A DNA stretch of 64,000 bases from contig NZ_BMXE01000002.1 of assembly GCF_014651595.1 (NCBI RefSeq), forward strand, positions 434,001 to 498,000, in the 5' to 3' direction. Origin of the DNA: Pseudovibrio japonicus (GTDB taxonomy: Bacteria > Pseudomonadota > Alphaproteobacteria > Rhizobiales > Stappiaceae). Below, one piece after another: positions 33,186-40,885 of the stretch (within the stretch, counting starts at the first letter, position 1; every line of letters starts with the position of its first letter). The notes below the pieces were generated by a model. That model saw nothing but the letters and a program-made list of their open reading frames with translations. It ran no database searches and was not told the origin of the DNA. The position numbers were made by a program, and so were the translations under genes.

Positions 33186-34745
33186 CTAACTAGAATGCAC
33201 TGCCCCGTTGAGGCGTCGTGCTTGCTCAACCCAGTTATCACGAACCATGCGACCGCGGATATCCAGACGATCATCCAGAACTGCGGCTTGATCTTCTGTC
33301 AGGTTGGCGATTTGCCAGTAGTGGAAGATGCCTGCGCCGTTCAGAGCGCGTTCCAGTTTGGGACCGACACCGCTGATCAGCTGAAGGTCATCAGCAACAC
33401 CTTCAGGCTCAGCAAGCAGGATTTCACGTAGTGGATCACTTGGCACTTTCCCAGCAGCTCCTGTGCGCGCGCTCTTGGTTGCTGCGCGTTTGGTGCCTTG
33501 CTGTGCGCCCAAATGGGTTGGGTTGTCCTTGATGAACTGGACAATGCGCGGTGCGATTTCGGACCGGTACTTTGACCCGTTGAATACGCCGTAGTGGCCA
33601 ACGCCCGGCTGGATATAGTGCGATCTGCGGTCTGCCGGGATGTTTTCTGCCAGTTTTTGCGCCGCCTTCGTTTGGCCTACGCCGGAGATATCGTCGTTCT
33701 CGCCCTCAACGGTGAACAGGGCAGTGCCCGTGATCATCTTGGGGTCGACCATCTTCCCACGGTGCATCATTTCGCCTTTTGGCAGCGAATGTTCGATGAA
33801 TACGGTCTCAACGGTCTGGAGATAGAACTCAGAGGTCAGATCCATGACGGCGAGGTATTCATCGTAGAAATCACGATGTTTTTCGGCGCTGTCGCCATCG
33901 CCTTCAATCAAATGCTGGAAGAAGTCCCGGTGCGCAACCATGTGGCGGTCCAGATTCATGCCCATGAAACCGGAAAGCTGCAGGAAGCCCGGATAAACCT
34001 GACGGGTGAAGCCTTTGTGCGGGAAAGGAACGTCCATGATGACGTTGCGCTTAAACCAGCCGATGCCTTTTTCGACGGCCAAATCATTCACGGCGGTTGG
34101 CGCTTCGCGGGTGTCAATAGGACCGCCCATCAGCGTCATGGTTGCCGGAGCGCATTGGTCTCCGCTTTCTTCCATCAGGGCAACAGCTGCATAAACAGGA
34201 ACGGATGGCTGGCACACTGCCAGTACGTGCGTGTCGGGTCCGAGGTGATGCAGCATCTCGGTGATGTAATCGATGTAGTCATCCAGATCAAAGCGACCGT
34301 CAGAAACAGGGACCTGACGCGCGTCTTCCCAGTCGGTTATATAGACATCCAGATGTGGCAGTAGGGCTTCAACGGTGCCGCGCAGCAAGGTGGCGTAGTG
34401 GCCGGACATGGGCGCAACAATTAGGATCTTGGGATCGGCTTTTCTCTCTTCAGGCAGATCGCGGTCGAAGTGCAGCAGGTCGCAGAAGGGGCTGGACCAA
34501 ACGACTTCTTCGGTAATATCAACCTCTTCGCCGTCCACGATGGTGGTGTAAAGCTCAAACTCTGGCTTGCCGTAGCGACGGGTCACCCGTTCCCACATTT
34601 CGCAGGAGGCTGCAACGGTGCGGCCAATCTGTGTGTGGGTCAGCGGGTTCAGCGGATTTTTGAAGTACAGTCGGGTCATATCCACCGCAGCACGGACAGG
34701 GGACATCGCTGCATGGTTCATTTCATACAAATGGTAATACAGCAC
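33186..34745 (-). CDS. phaZ: Intracellular poly(3-hydroxybutyrate) depolymerase with C-terminal helix-hairpin-helix domain
   Basis: A 519-residue PHB depolymerase of the cytoplasmic PhaZ1 type that mobilises storage granules. The catalytic domain is an alpha/beta hydrolase with cysteine nucleophile about 178 in LAVCQPSVPVY, preceded by IVAPMSGHYATLLRGTV and followed by LMGGPIDTR and GVGHYGVFNGSKYR with the catalytic histidine. After a lysine/alanine-rich linker (about 405-438), residues 450-512 read LQLISGVGPKLERALNGAG and continue to DNWVEQARRL. This is the helix-hairpin-helix unit seen at the ends of NuoE and related alphaproteobacterial proteins. Such a tail is not part of classical PhaZ. 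The GTG start has GGAGG 8 bases upstream. It is a single gene. Confidence 0.92.
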   Translation of the reverse strand: MLYYHLYEMNHAAMSPVRAAVDMTRLYFKNPLNPLTHTQIGRTVAASCEMWERVTRRYGKPEFELYTTIVDGEEVDITEEVVWSSPFCDLLHFDRDLPEERKADPKILIVAPMSGHYATLLRGTVEALLPHLDVYITDWEDARQVPVSDGRFDLDDYIDYITEMLHHLGPDTHVLAVCQPSVPVYAAVALMEESGDQCAPATMTLMGGPIDTREAPTAVNDLAVEKGIGWFKRNVIMDVPFPHKGFTRQVYPGFLQLSGFMGMNLDRHMVAHRDFFQHLIEGDGDSAEKHRDFYDEYLAVMDLTSEFYLQTVETVFIEHSLPKGEMMHRGKMVDPKMITGTALFTVEGENDDISGVGQTKAAQKLAENIPADRRSHYIQPGVGHYGVFNGSKYRSEIAPRIVQFIKDNPTHLGAQQGTKRAATKSARTGAAGKVPSDPLREILLAEPEGVADDLQLISGVGPKLERALNGAGIFHYWQIANLTEDQAAVLDDRLDIRGRMVRDNWVEQARRLNGAVHSS

Positions 34746-34835
34746 AGAATGTTACCTCCCTGGACGCTTGCTTCAGCCAACTCTCATTCATGTATTTTTG
34801 TTTTGCGCAGCACGGATACAGTATAGCCCGAAGTG

Positions 34836-34846
34836 CTGCACTGCAA
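34836..34846. promoter_or_regulatory. CTGC-N3-GCA element, possible PhaR site
   Basis: CTGC-ACT-GCAA, about 91 bases before phaZ. PhaR of Rhodobacter and Paracoccus recognises TGC/GCA-rich repeats of the CTGC-N3-GCAG kind; this lacks the last base. Confidence 0.3.
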
Positions 34847-34974
34847 AAGTATAGGCAGCTCCACACCTTTTCAGCAACATAGACTGATGGAGAATTACAT
34901 ACCAACCTTAACTTGTATTGCAGATCAATAGGTTCTTCACCACCGTTAAGGAGCTTGTATTGTAACCAATTATG

Positions 34975-34985
34975 CTGCGTTGCAC
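34975..34985. promoter_or_regulatory. Second CTGC-N3-GCA element
   Basis: CTGC-GTT-GCAC, about 230 bases before phaZ, same pattern as the element at 34836. Short motif, so chance occurrence is quite possible. Confidence 0.25.
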
Positions 34986-35076
34986 AATGTGTAAAATATT
35001 GCTCGAAACATTGAGAGTAAATTGACCGCGATTATTTCATTAAGTTGAAATTACTAATGAAATTTATTTGACAATG

Positions 35077-36240
35077 CTAATCGGAGGCCAGCTCGGCTAT
35101 TACGGCATCCAGCAGAGGAAAGCCTGCTTGTGTTGCACGCACGCGGCTGTTCCCGACCCATTCCACCATTCCGTTTTCCTGCAGGTGGAGCAGTCTTTGC
35201 GGATTAAACTGGCGACCAGAGAGCTGTTCATAACGGGGAACCTCGATGCCTTCATGCAACCGCATGCCCATCAGCAACATCTCATCGCTTTGCTCTTCGC
35301 GACCAAGACCATCCTCAGAAATAGAGCCGTGGCCCTGACTTTCAACCAGGCCTAGCCATGTTTCCGGATGCTTTTCCGTGGAGGTTGCCAGTCTTGAGCC
35401 GTCTTCCAGCGTCAAGCGACCATGGGCGCCGGGGCCGACGCCAACATAATCACCGTAGCGCCAGTAAATGAGGTTGTGCTGGCACTGGGCGTCAGGCGCA
35501 GCATGGTTGGAGACCTCATAGGCCGGCAGGCCGCTTGCTGCGGTGACCTGCTGTGTGAGGTCAAACATGTCTGCAGCAAGGTCCGGGTCCAGCATCTCTA
35601 GCTTTCCAGCCGCATAAAGGCGCTGGAACATGGTGCCGCTTTCGATGGTGAGCTGGTACATGGAGAGGTGATCCGCTGCCAGATCGATGGCGCGGTTGAG
35701 CTCCTGCTCCCATGCCTTCAAGGTCTGGTTGGGACGCGCGTAGATCAGATCAAACGAGATGCGTGGGAATGTTTTGCGCGCAATTTCGACTGCTTGAATC
35801 GCTTCCGAAACAGAATGCTGACGTCCGAGGATCTTCAGTTCCTTGTCATCCAGCGCCTGAATGCCAACGGAAAGGCGGTTCACGCCTGCAGATCTATAGC
35901 CTGCAAAGCGGGTTGCTTCCACGCTGGTAGGATTGGCTTCCATGGAGATTTCAGCAGTGTCTGGCACGTGCCAAAGGCGGGCGATCTCATTGAGGACAGT
36001 CTCAACGGTTTTCGGCTCCATGAGGGACGGGGTACCGCCACCGAAGAAGATGGAATCCACCGTGCGGTCCGGCACCATCTGCGCATAGCGTGCCAGCTCT
36101 GTTGCCAGCGCTTTGGCGTAGGTCTCCTGCGAGACCGGTTGGTGACGCACATGGGAGTTGAAGTCGCAATAAGGGCATTTAGCCAGACAAAACGGCCAAT
36201 GCACATAGATCCCAAAGCCGCCAACCGGTGACATAGTCAT
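35077..36240 (-). CDS. hemW: Radical SAM heme chaperone HemW
   Basis: A 387-residue radical SAM protein. The 4Fe-4S cysteines are C18, C22 and C25 in FCLAKCPYC, followed by FFGGGTPSL, the SMEANPTS strand and NRLSVGIQALDD. It belongs with HemW, which delivers heme to proteins, rather than with coproporphyrinogen dehydrogenase HemN: it lacks HemN's longer N-terminal extension, and it sits in the conserved hemW-rdgB-rph order. The ATG at 36240 has GGAATAAG upstream. It is the last gene of a three-gene run on the minus strand, 27 bases after rdgB. Confidence 0.95.
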   Translation of the reverse strand: MTMSPVGGFGIYVHWPFCLAKCPYCDFNSHVRHQPVSQETYAKALATELARYAQMVPDRTVDSIFFGGGTPSLMEPKTVETVLNEIARLWHVPDTAEISMEANPTSVEATRFAGYRSAGVNRLSVGIQALDDKELKILGRQHSVSEAIQAVEIARKTFPRISFDLIYARPNQTLKAWEQELNRAIDLAADHLSMYQLTIESGTMFQRLYAAGKLEMLDPDLAADMFDLTQQVTAASGLPAYEVSNHAAPDAQCQHNLIYWRYGDYVGVGPGAHGRLTLEDGSRLATSTEKHPETWLGLVESQGHGSISEDGLGREEQSDEMLLMGMRLHEGIEVPRYEQLSGRQFNPQRLLHLQENGMVEWVGNSRVRATQAGFPLLDAVIAELASD

Positions 36241-36267
36241 TCTTATTCCTTTGCACTCGCCGAAGGG

Positions 36268-36909
36268 TTACTTCGGCAAGCACTCTTCCTGAAACTTAAC
36301 AAAGGCACGAGCACGGTGAGACAGTGCTTTGCCGTCCTTCGTGATATGTTTTTCTTGCTTATCCATCTCGCCGAAGGTCTTATCGAAACCTTCAGGAACG
36401 AACATCGGATCGTAGCCGAAGCCTTCCGGACCGCGAGGTGGCCACGCCAGTTCGCCGTGGATTTCGCCGCGGTAGAACTGAACATGACCATCCGGCCATG
36501 CCAGACACAGCACTGCAACGAAGTAGGCGCTGCGGTCAGCTGTGCCAGCCTCAACCAGCTTGTCGTGCACCGCCTGCATAGCGACACCGAAGTCTTTGCC
36601 TGGACCAGCCCAACGTGCTGAATAGATGCCCGGATCGCCGCCCAAACCATTGACACACACGCCACTGTCATCTGAAAGAGCTGGCAGTCCCGTGGCTTTG
36701 GCTGAGGCGAGCGCCTTAATCGCGGCATTGGCCTCAAACGTATCACCATCTTCCACCGGTTCCGGCAGGTTCAGATCACCGGCGGACAGAACCTCAAAGC
36801 CATGCGGCGCGAGCATTTCCTGAATCTCACGCAGCTTGCCTTTGTTATGGCTGGCAAGCACGAGCTTGCCAGGTTCCAGGCGACGGTTTTCTGTTGTTTC
36901 TGTCTGCAT
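36268..36909 (-). CDS. rdgB: dITP/XTP pyrophosphatase (RdgB/HAM1)
   Basis: A 213-residue house-cleaning nucleotide phosphatase that hydrolyses dITP and XTP to monophosphates. Family motifs are [15 protein letters not shown] (SHNxGK), [25 protein letters not shown] with catalytic aspartates, [18 protein letters not shown] and SHRARA near the end. The ATG at 36909 overlaps the TGA of rph (TGATG), so the pair is translationally coupled; the TTG one codon earlier is not needed. Typical length and context. Confidence 0.96.
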   Translation of the reverse strand: MQTETTENRRLEPGKLVLASHNKGKLREIQEMLAPHGFEVLSAGDLNLPEPVEDGDTFEANAAIKALASAKATGLPALSDDSGVCVNGLGGDPGIYSARWAGPGKDFGVAMQAVHDKLVEAGTADRSAYFVAVLCLAWPDGHVQFYRGEIHGELAWPPRGPEGFGYDPMFVPEGFDKTFGEMDKQEKHITKDGKALSHRARAFVKFQEECLPK

Positions 36910-37628
36910 CAAAGCACCGTTAGTTTTTGCAGCTCAACCAGTTTGGAGATGGACTGTTTTGCGAGGCCCATGAGCTGACCGAGTTCTTCTTCAGAAAATG
37001 GCTCACCTTCAGCGGTACCTTGAATTTCCACAATACCGCCTTTGCCGGTCATGACGAAGTTTGCATCTGTGTCTGCGGAAGAGTCTTCCACGTAGTCCAG
37101 ATCAGCAACCGGTGTGCCTTCATAGATGCCACAGGAAATCGCTGCGATGTGGTCTTTGAGAACCTTGTCTGTCTTGACCATGTCGCGCGCTTCCATCCAT
37201 TTCAGGCAGTCGTGCAGGGCAACCCATGCGCCTGTGATGGAGGCTGTACGGGTGCCACCATCTGCCTGAATGACGTCACAGTCAACGGTAATCTGACGCT
37301 CACCGAGTGCGCCCAGATCCACAACAGCGCGCAAAGAGCGGCCAATGAGGCGCTGGATTTCCTGAGTACGGCCAGACTGCTTTCCCGCAGAGGATTCACG
37401 GCGCATGCGGTCGTGGGTGGCGCGTGGCAACATGCCGTATTCTGCAGTCACCCAGCCACGGTTCTGGCCACGAAGCCACGGCGGAACGCGCTCTTCCAAA
37501 CTTGCTGTACACAGAACGTGGGTATCACCGAATTTGATCAGGCAGGAGCCTTCGGCATGTTTAGCAACGCCGCGCTCCAGGCTGACTGGGCGCATTTCAT
37601 CAGGTGTACGTTTGGATGGACGGTTCAA
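36909..37628 (-). CDS. rph: Ribonuclease PH
   Basis: A 239-residue phosphorolytic 3'-exoribonuclease that trims tRNA 3' ends. Signatures are [67 protein letters not shown] and [16 protein letters not shown]. It heads the rph-rdgB-hemW operon. It is divergent from hrcA with a gap of about 210 bases, the standard alphaproteobacterial arrangement. The ATG at 37628 has GAGGGAGCTT upstream. Confidence 0.97.
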   Translation of the reverse strand: MNRPSKRTPDEMRPVSLERGVAKHAEGSCLIKFGDTHVLCTASLEERVPPWLRGQNRGWVTAEYGMLPRATHDRMRRESSAGKQSGRTQEIQRLIGRSLRAVVDLGALGERQITVDCDVIQADGGTRTASITGAWVALHDCLKWMEARDMVKTDKVLKDHIAAISCGIYEGTPVADLDYVEDSSADTDANFVMTGKGGIVEIQGTAEGEPFSEEELGQLMGLAKQSISKLVELQKLTVL

Positions 37629-37837
37629 GGTAAGCTCCCTCGGGTTGCTTAATAGCTATATAGTCACAAATGGTATTGCGGGTCTTTTAGCTGCGGTTTG
37701 CCTTTAGCGCAAAGGCTGGTTTTGATTTGAGAGCTGATTTTCTGCGAAAATTGAGTTTTGGTTGTTCAATTGTCCTGTGCTAGGGATTGAACAGAGGCTT
37801 TGGCCCAAACCTTCCCGTGATCTGGAGTTCCAATACC

Positions 37838-38905
37838 GTGACGAGCGTTCCTCCTTCTGTCCCTCTTGAGGATCTTGACGAACGTTCCCGCGAGATTTTC
37901 CGAAGGATCGTCGAAAATTACCTTGATACCGGCGAACCGCTGGGGTCCCGAAATCTTTCACGGGGTCTTTCGCAGCCTCTTTCACCTGCATCCATTCGTA
38001 ATGTGATGGCGGATCTGGAACATCACGGACTGCTTTATTCTCCGCATACCAGCGCAGGCCGTTTGCCGACACAGTCGGGTCTGCGGCTGTTCGTGGACGG
38101 GTTTCTTGAGGTTGGTGATCTGACCAAGGAAGAGCGTGAGCAGATTGCTGTGCAGGTGAAGGCCAACGGCGGTGACAAGACGCCAGAACAGGTGCTTACG
38201 GAAGCCAGTCAGATGCTTTCCGGTTTAAGCCGTGGGGCAGGGGTCGTTCTTTCCAACAAAACAGACACGACGCTGCGCCATATTGAGTTTGTGCAGATCG
38301 AGCCACTTAAAGCGCTGGTGGTGCTGGTGAGCGAAGACGGGTCTGTCGAGAACCGCGTTGTTGATCTTCCTCCGGGGATGCCACCTTCTGCGCTGACGGA
38401 AGCCTCCAACTATCTCAATTCGGTGATCAGAAACCGGACTCTGACCGAGGCACAGACCGAGCTTGTGCGGCAGCGCAATGAGTTTCAGGCGGAGCTGGAT
38501 ACGTTGACCTCGAAAGTGGTGGATGCGGGTATTGCCGTGTGGGGCGGGGACCGGAGTGATCCGGGTACGCTGATCGTGCGTGGACGCTCCAATCTGCTGG
38601 AAAATGTGGACGCACAGGAAGATCTGGAGCGCATTCGCCTGCTGTTTGATGATCTGGAGAACAAAAGCGAGCTAATCCGTCTGCTGGATCTTGCCAAGGA
38701 TGGCGAGGGGGTGCGGATCTTCATCGGGTCGGAGAACAAGCTGTTCTCGCTCTCCGGTTCATCCCTGATCGTGTCTCCGTACCGCGATAGTGAGCAGCGC
38801 GTTGTGGGTGTGCTTGGAATTATCGGGCCAACCCGCCTCAATTATGCGCGGGTCATTCCCATGGTGGATTACACAGCCCGACTGGTGAGCCGATTGCTCG
38901 GCTAG
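37838..38905 (+). CDS. hrcA: Heat-inducible transcription repressor HrcA
   Basis: A 355-residue repressor that binds CIRCE elements ahead of chaperone operons. The N-terminal winged helix ([30 protein letters not shown], then [19 protein letters not shown] and [11 protein letters not shown]) and the C-terminal GAF-like region ending [28 protein letters not shown] are typical. GTG at 37838 with a TGGAG site is chosen; the frame is open to a TTG at 37787. In most relatives grpE follows directly, but here a convergent LysE-type gene follows. No CIRCE sequence (TTAGCACTC-N9-GAGTGCTAA) was seen upstream. Confidence 0.95.
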   Translation: MTSVPPSVPLEDLDERSREIFRRIVENYLDTGEPLGSRNLSRGLSQPLSPASIRNVMADLEHHGLLYSPHTSAGRLPTQSGLRLFVDGFLEVGDLTKEEREQIAVQVKANGGDKTPEQVLTEASQMLSGLSRGAGVVLSNKTDTTLRHIEFVQIEPLKALVVLVSEDGSVENRVVDLPPGMPPSALTEASNYLNSVIRNRTLTEAQTELVRQRNEFQAELDTLTSKVVDAGIAVWGGDRSDPGTLIVRGRSNLLENVDAQEDLERIRLLFDDLENKSELIRLLDLAKDGEGVRIFIGSENKLFSLSGSSLIVSPYRDSEQRVVGVLGIIGPTRLNYARVIPMVDYTARLVSRLLG

Positions 38906-38929
38906 AGCATATCTGCTGCGAGGTGCCGG

Positions 38930-39568
38930 CTAAAGACTTGGCTTGTAGCTGGCCAATTTGACGCCAAAGCCGATGAAAACGACTCCGGTTATGCCCTTGA
39001 GCCATCTTTGGAAGCTGCCAGTGCGAGCGAGGCTGGTGAGTTTTCCGAGTAGGAGAACCATCGCACCGAACCAAACCGCATTGATCGCCGAATGCAGCGA
39101 CACAAGCAAAAATGAAGATGCTGCTGATGCTTCGCCAAGTGAGATAAATTGCGGGAATGCAGCAAGGTAGAACATCGACACCTTTGGGTTCAGTGCGTTT
39201 GTTAAAACGCCTTCCGTAAACGCGCTCACCAGCGTGCGTTTTTGGTTTGCGGGAGCAATTTTCGGCGCCTCCTCAAAGCCATTAAAGGTCGCATAGAGTG
39301 CTTTCACACCAATCCAGCACAGATACGCGGCGCCCAGGTACTTTACGATGGTAAAGGCGGTAGCTGACTGTACGAGGATGATGGAGATGCCGAGGATCGC
39401 GAGCATTCCATGGAGGTAAAACGCGGCTACAAACCCAGCCACATTGGCGAACCCTGCAGCGCGTCCCGAAGTCGGTACGGTCTTTGCGATGAGCACACCG
39501 TTTGGTCCAGGCGACATAACAAGAAGAGACGCAACGAAAACAAAACTTAATATTTCTGACCAAGCCAC
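38930..39568 (-). CDS. LysE/RhtB family exporter
   Basis: A 212-residue inner-membrane amino-acid exporter with about six membrane segments. The N-terminal FVFVASLLVMSPGPNGVLIAKT carries the family motif SPGPN, and later come GAAYLCWIGVKAL and GVLTNALNPKVSMFYLAAFPQF. Substrate is not predictable (homoserine, threonine or other small amino acids). GTG 39568 follows GGGGGA at good distance; the upstream in-frame ATG at 39586 has no ribosome site. It converges with hrcA, 24 bases between stops. Confidence 0.88.
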   Translation of the reverse strand: MAWSEILSFVFVASLLVMSPGPNGVLIAKTVPTSGRAAGFANVAGFVAAFYLHGMLAILGISIILVQSATAFTIVKYLGAAYLCWIGVKALYATFNGFEEAPKIAPANQKRTLVSAFTEGVLTNALNPKVSMFYLAAFPQFISLGEASAASSFLLVSLHSAINAVWFGAMVLLLGKLTSLARTGSFQRWLKGITGVVFIGFGVKLASYKPSL

Positions 39569-39926
39569 AAGCAATCCCCCAAGCATACGTAGCAGTTCTT
39601 ATACTTGGCTGATCTGAATTTGCAACGCTCGGTTCAGCCTGACAGCCTTCGCTGGTTCGCTTCGCGATTGAGGGCATGGGAGAACCGCCAGCAAAGCGGC
39701 GCAAGGGGAAAAATAGTGTGCCTTATCCCATTCCTTCGTCAAATTTTGTCAAATGGGGGGCCGATTTTGTTTGAGAAAATGCCTAGGGTGTTCTTTAACA
39801 GATCGCCGGAAACTGCCCCATACGGGAAAACCGTTTTTTGGGCTAATATACGCTGAAAACAATGAATGAGAGCGCTGCGCATGACTGAAAGGAAATGTGA
39901 GAGGTGCTGAATGACTGGAGTTCGTC
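39569..39926. other. Gap between LysE-type and MoeB-like genes
   Basis: About 358 bases, divergent promoters expected. It holds a direct repeat of GTCAAAT near 39737-39752 and AT-rich stretches; no convincing small gene or structured RNA. Confidence 0.4.
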
Positions 39927-40745
39927 TTGCTTTCCCTTACAGCTTCTGAACTGGAACGCTACGCCCGTCACATCGTCCTGCGGGATGTGGGCGGTCCGGG
40001 CCAACAAAAACTCAAAGCCGCGCGTGTTCTGGTTGTCGGAGCAGGGGGGCTTGGTGCTCCGGTGCTGCAATATCTGGCAGCGGCTGGTGTGGGTACAATC
40101 GGAATTGTTGATGATGATGTTGTGTCGCTGTCCAATCTGCAGCGCCAAATCATTCATGATACCGAAAAGCTTGGCGAGCCTAAGGTTGCCAGTGCTGCTG
40201 AGGCCATTGCGCGCCTGAACCCGAATGTGCGCGTTGTTTCGCACCCGACCCGTATTAACGGGCAGAACGCCATGGCACTGATCAACGATTACCACATCGT
40301 AGTTGATGGCTCGGACAATTTTGCAACGCGCTATCTTGTTTCAGATGCCTGTTTTTATGCCGGACGACCGCTGGTAACTGCCGCTGTAGGGCAGTTTGAT
40401 GGGTCCGTTACGCTACTAAAACCCTTTGAGCGCGATGACGAGGGGAACTACATCAACCCGACCTATCGCTGCCTATTCCCCAAGCGTCCTGAGGCCGGCT
40501 CTATCCCGACCTGTACGGAGGCCGGTGTTTTGGGCGCACTAACCGGATTGTTAGGGACGCTGCAAGCGCTTGAAGTTATTAAGGAAATTGTTGGCTTTGG
40601 TGAAGGTCTGGTTGGGCGCTTGCTACTGGCCGATACGCTGAGCATGCATTTTGAGACCATCAAATATAAGCGCTCAGCAAAGAACCCGCTGAACGGGGAC
40701 ACTCCTAAAACATGGAGTGAAATGCTGGAGGCCGAGCACGGCTGA
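39927..40745 (+). CDS. MoeB/ThiF/HesA-family adenylyltransferase (E1-like)
   Basis: A 272-residue E1-like enzyme that adenylates the C-terminal glycine of a ubiquitin-like sulfur carrier such as MoaD or ThiS. Seen are RHIVLRDVGGPGQQKL, the nucleotide loop VLVVGAGGLGAPV (about 34-46), GIVDDDVVSLSNLQRQ and the VDGSDNFATRYLVSD metal/ATP motif. Cysteine 196 (PTCTEAGVLG) is in the usual active-site loop. The two CxxC zinc pairs of Escherichia coli MoeB are missing: one cysteine remains at 182 and none near the C-terminus. There is no rhodanese domain. Start is TTG, with GGAG 7 bases before it. No moaD or thiS is adjacent. Confidence 0.88.
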   Translation: MLSLTASELERYARHIVLRDVGGPGQQKLKAARVLVVGAGGLGAPVLQYLAAAGVGTIGIVDDDVVSLSNLQRQIIHDTEKLGEPKVASAAEAIARLNPNVRVVSHPTRINGQNAMALINDYHIVVDGSDNFATRYLVSDACFYAGRPLVTAAVGQFDGSVTLLKPFERDDEGNYINPTYRCLFPKRPEAGSIPTCTEAGVLGALTGLLGTLQALEVIKEIVGFGEGLVGRLLLADTLSMHFETIKYKRSAKNPLNGDTPKTWSEMLEAEHG

Positions 40746-40885
40746 TCCAGTCTCTGAAAGAAGCGCTTCAAAAGAATTCGGCGGAGAACTTCATCCCCGC
40801 CGCATCCGACCCCGCCCTCATATCAGGGTCTGGCCTCACCAGCGTTGCAAAGAGCACTGCTTGCGCAGCACTCCCCCGATGATGC

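Larger units (their letters stand above)
34746..35076. other. Regulatory region upstream of phaZ
   Basis: A 331-base AT-rich gap between phaZ and the end of hemW. It contains two CTGC-N3-GCA elements annotated separately and no supported gene. Confidence 0.5.
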
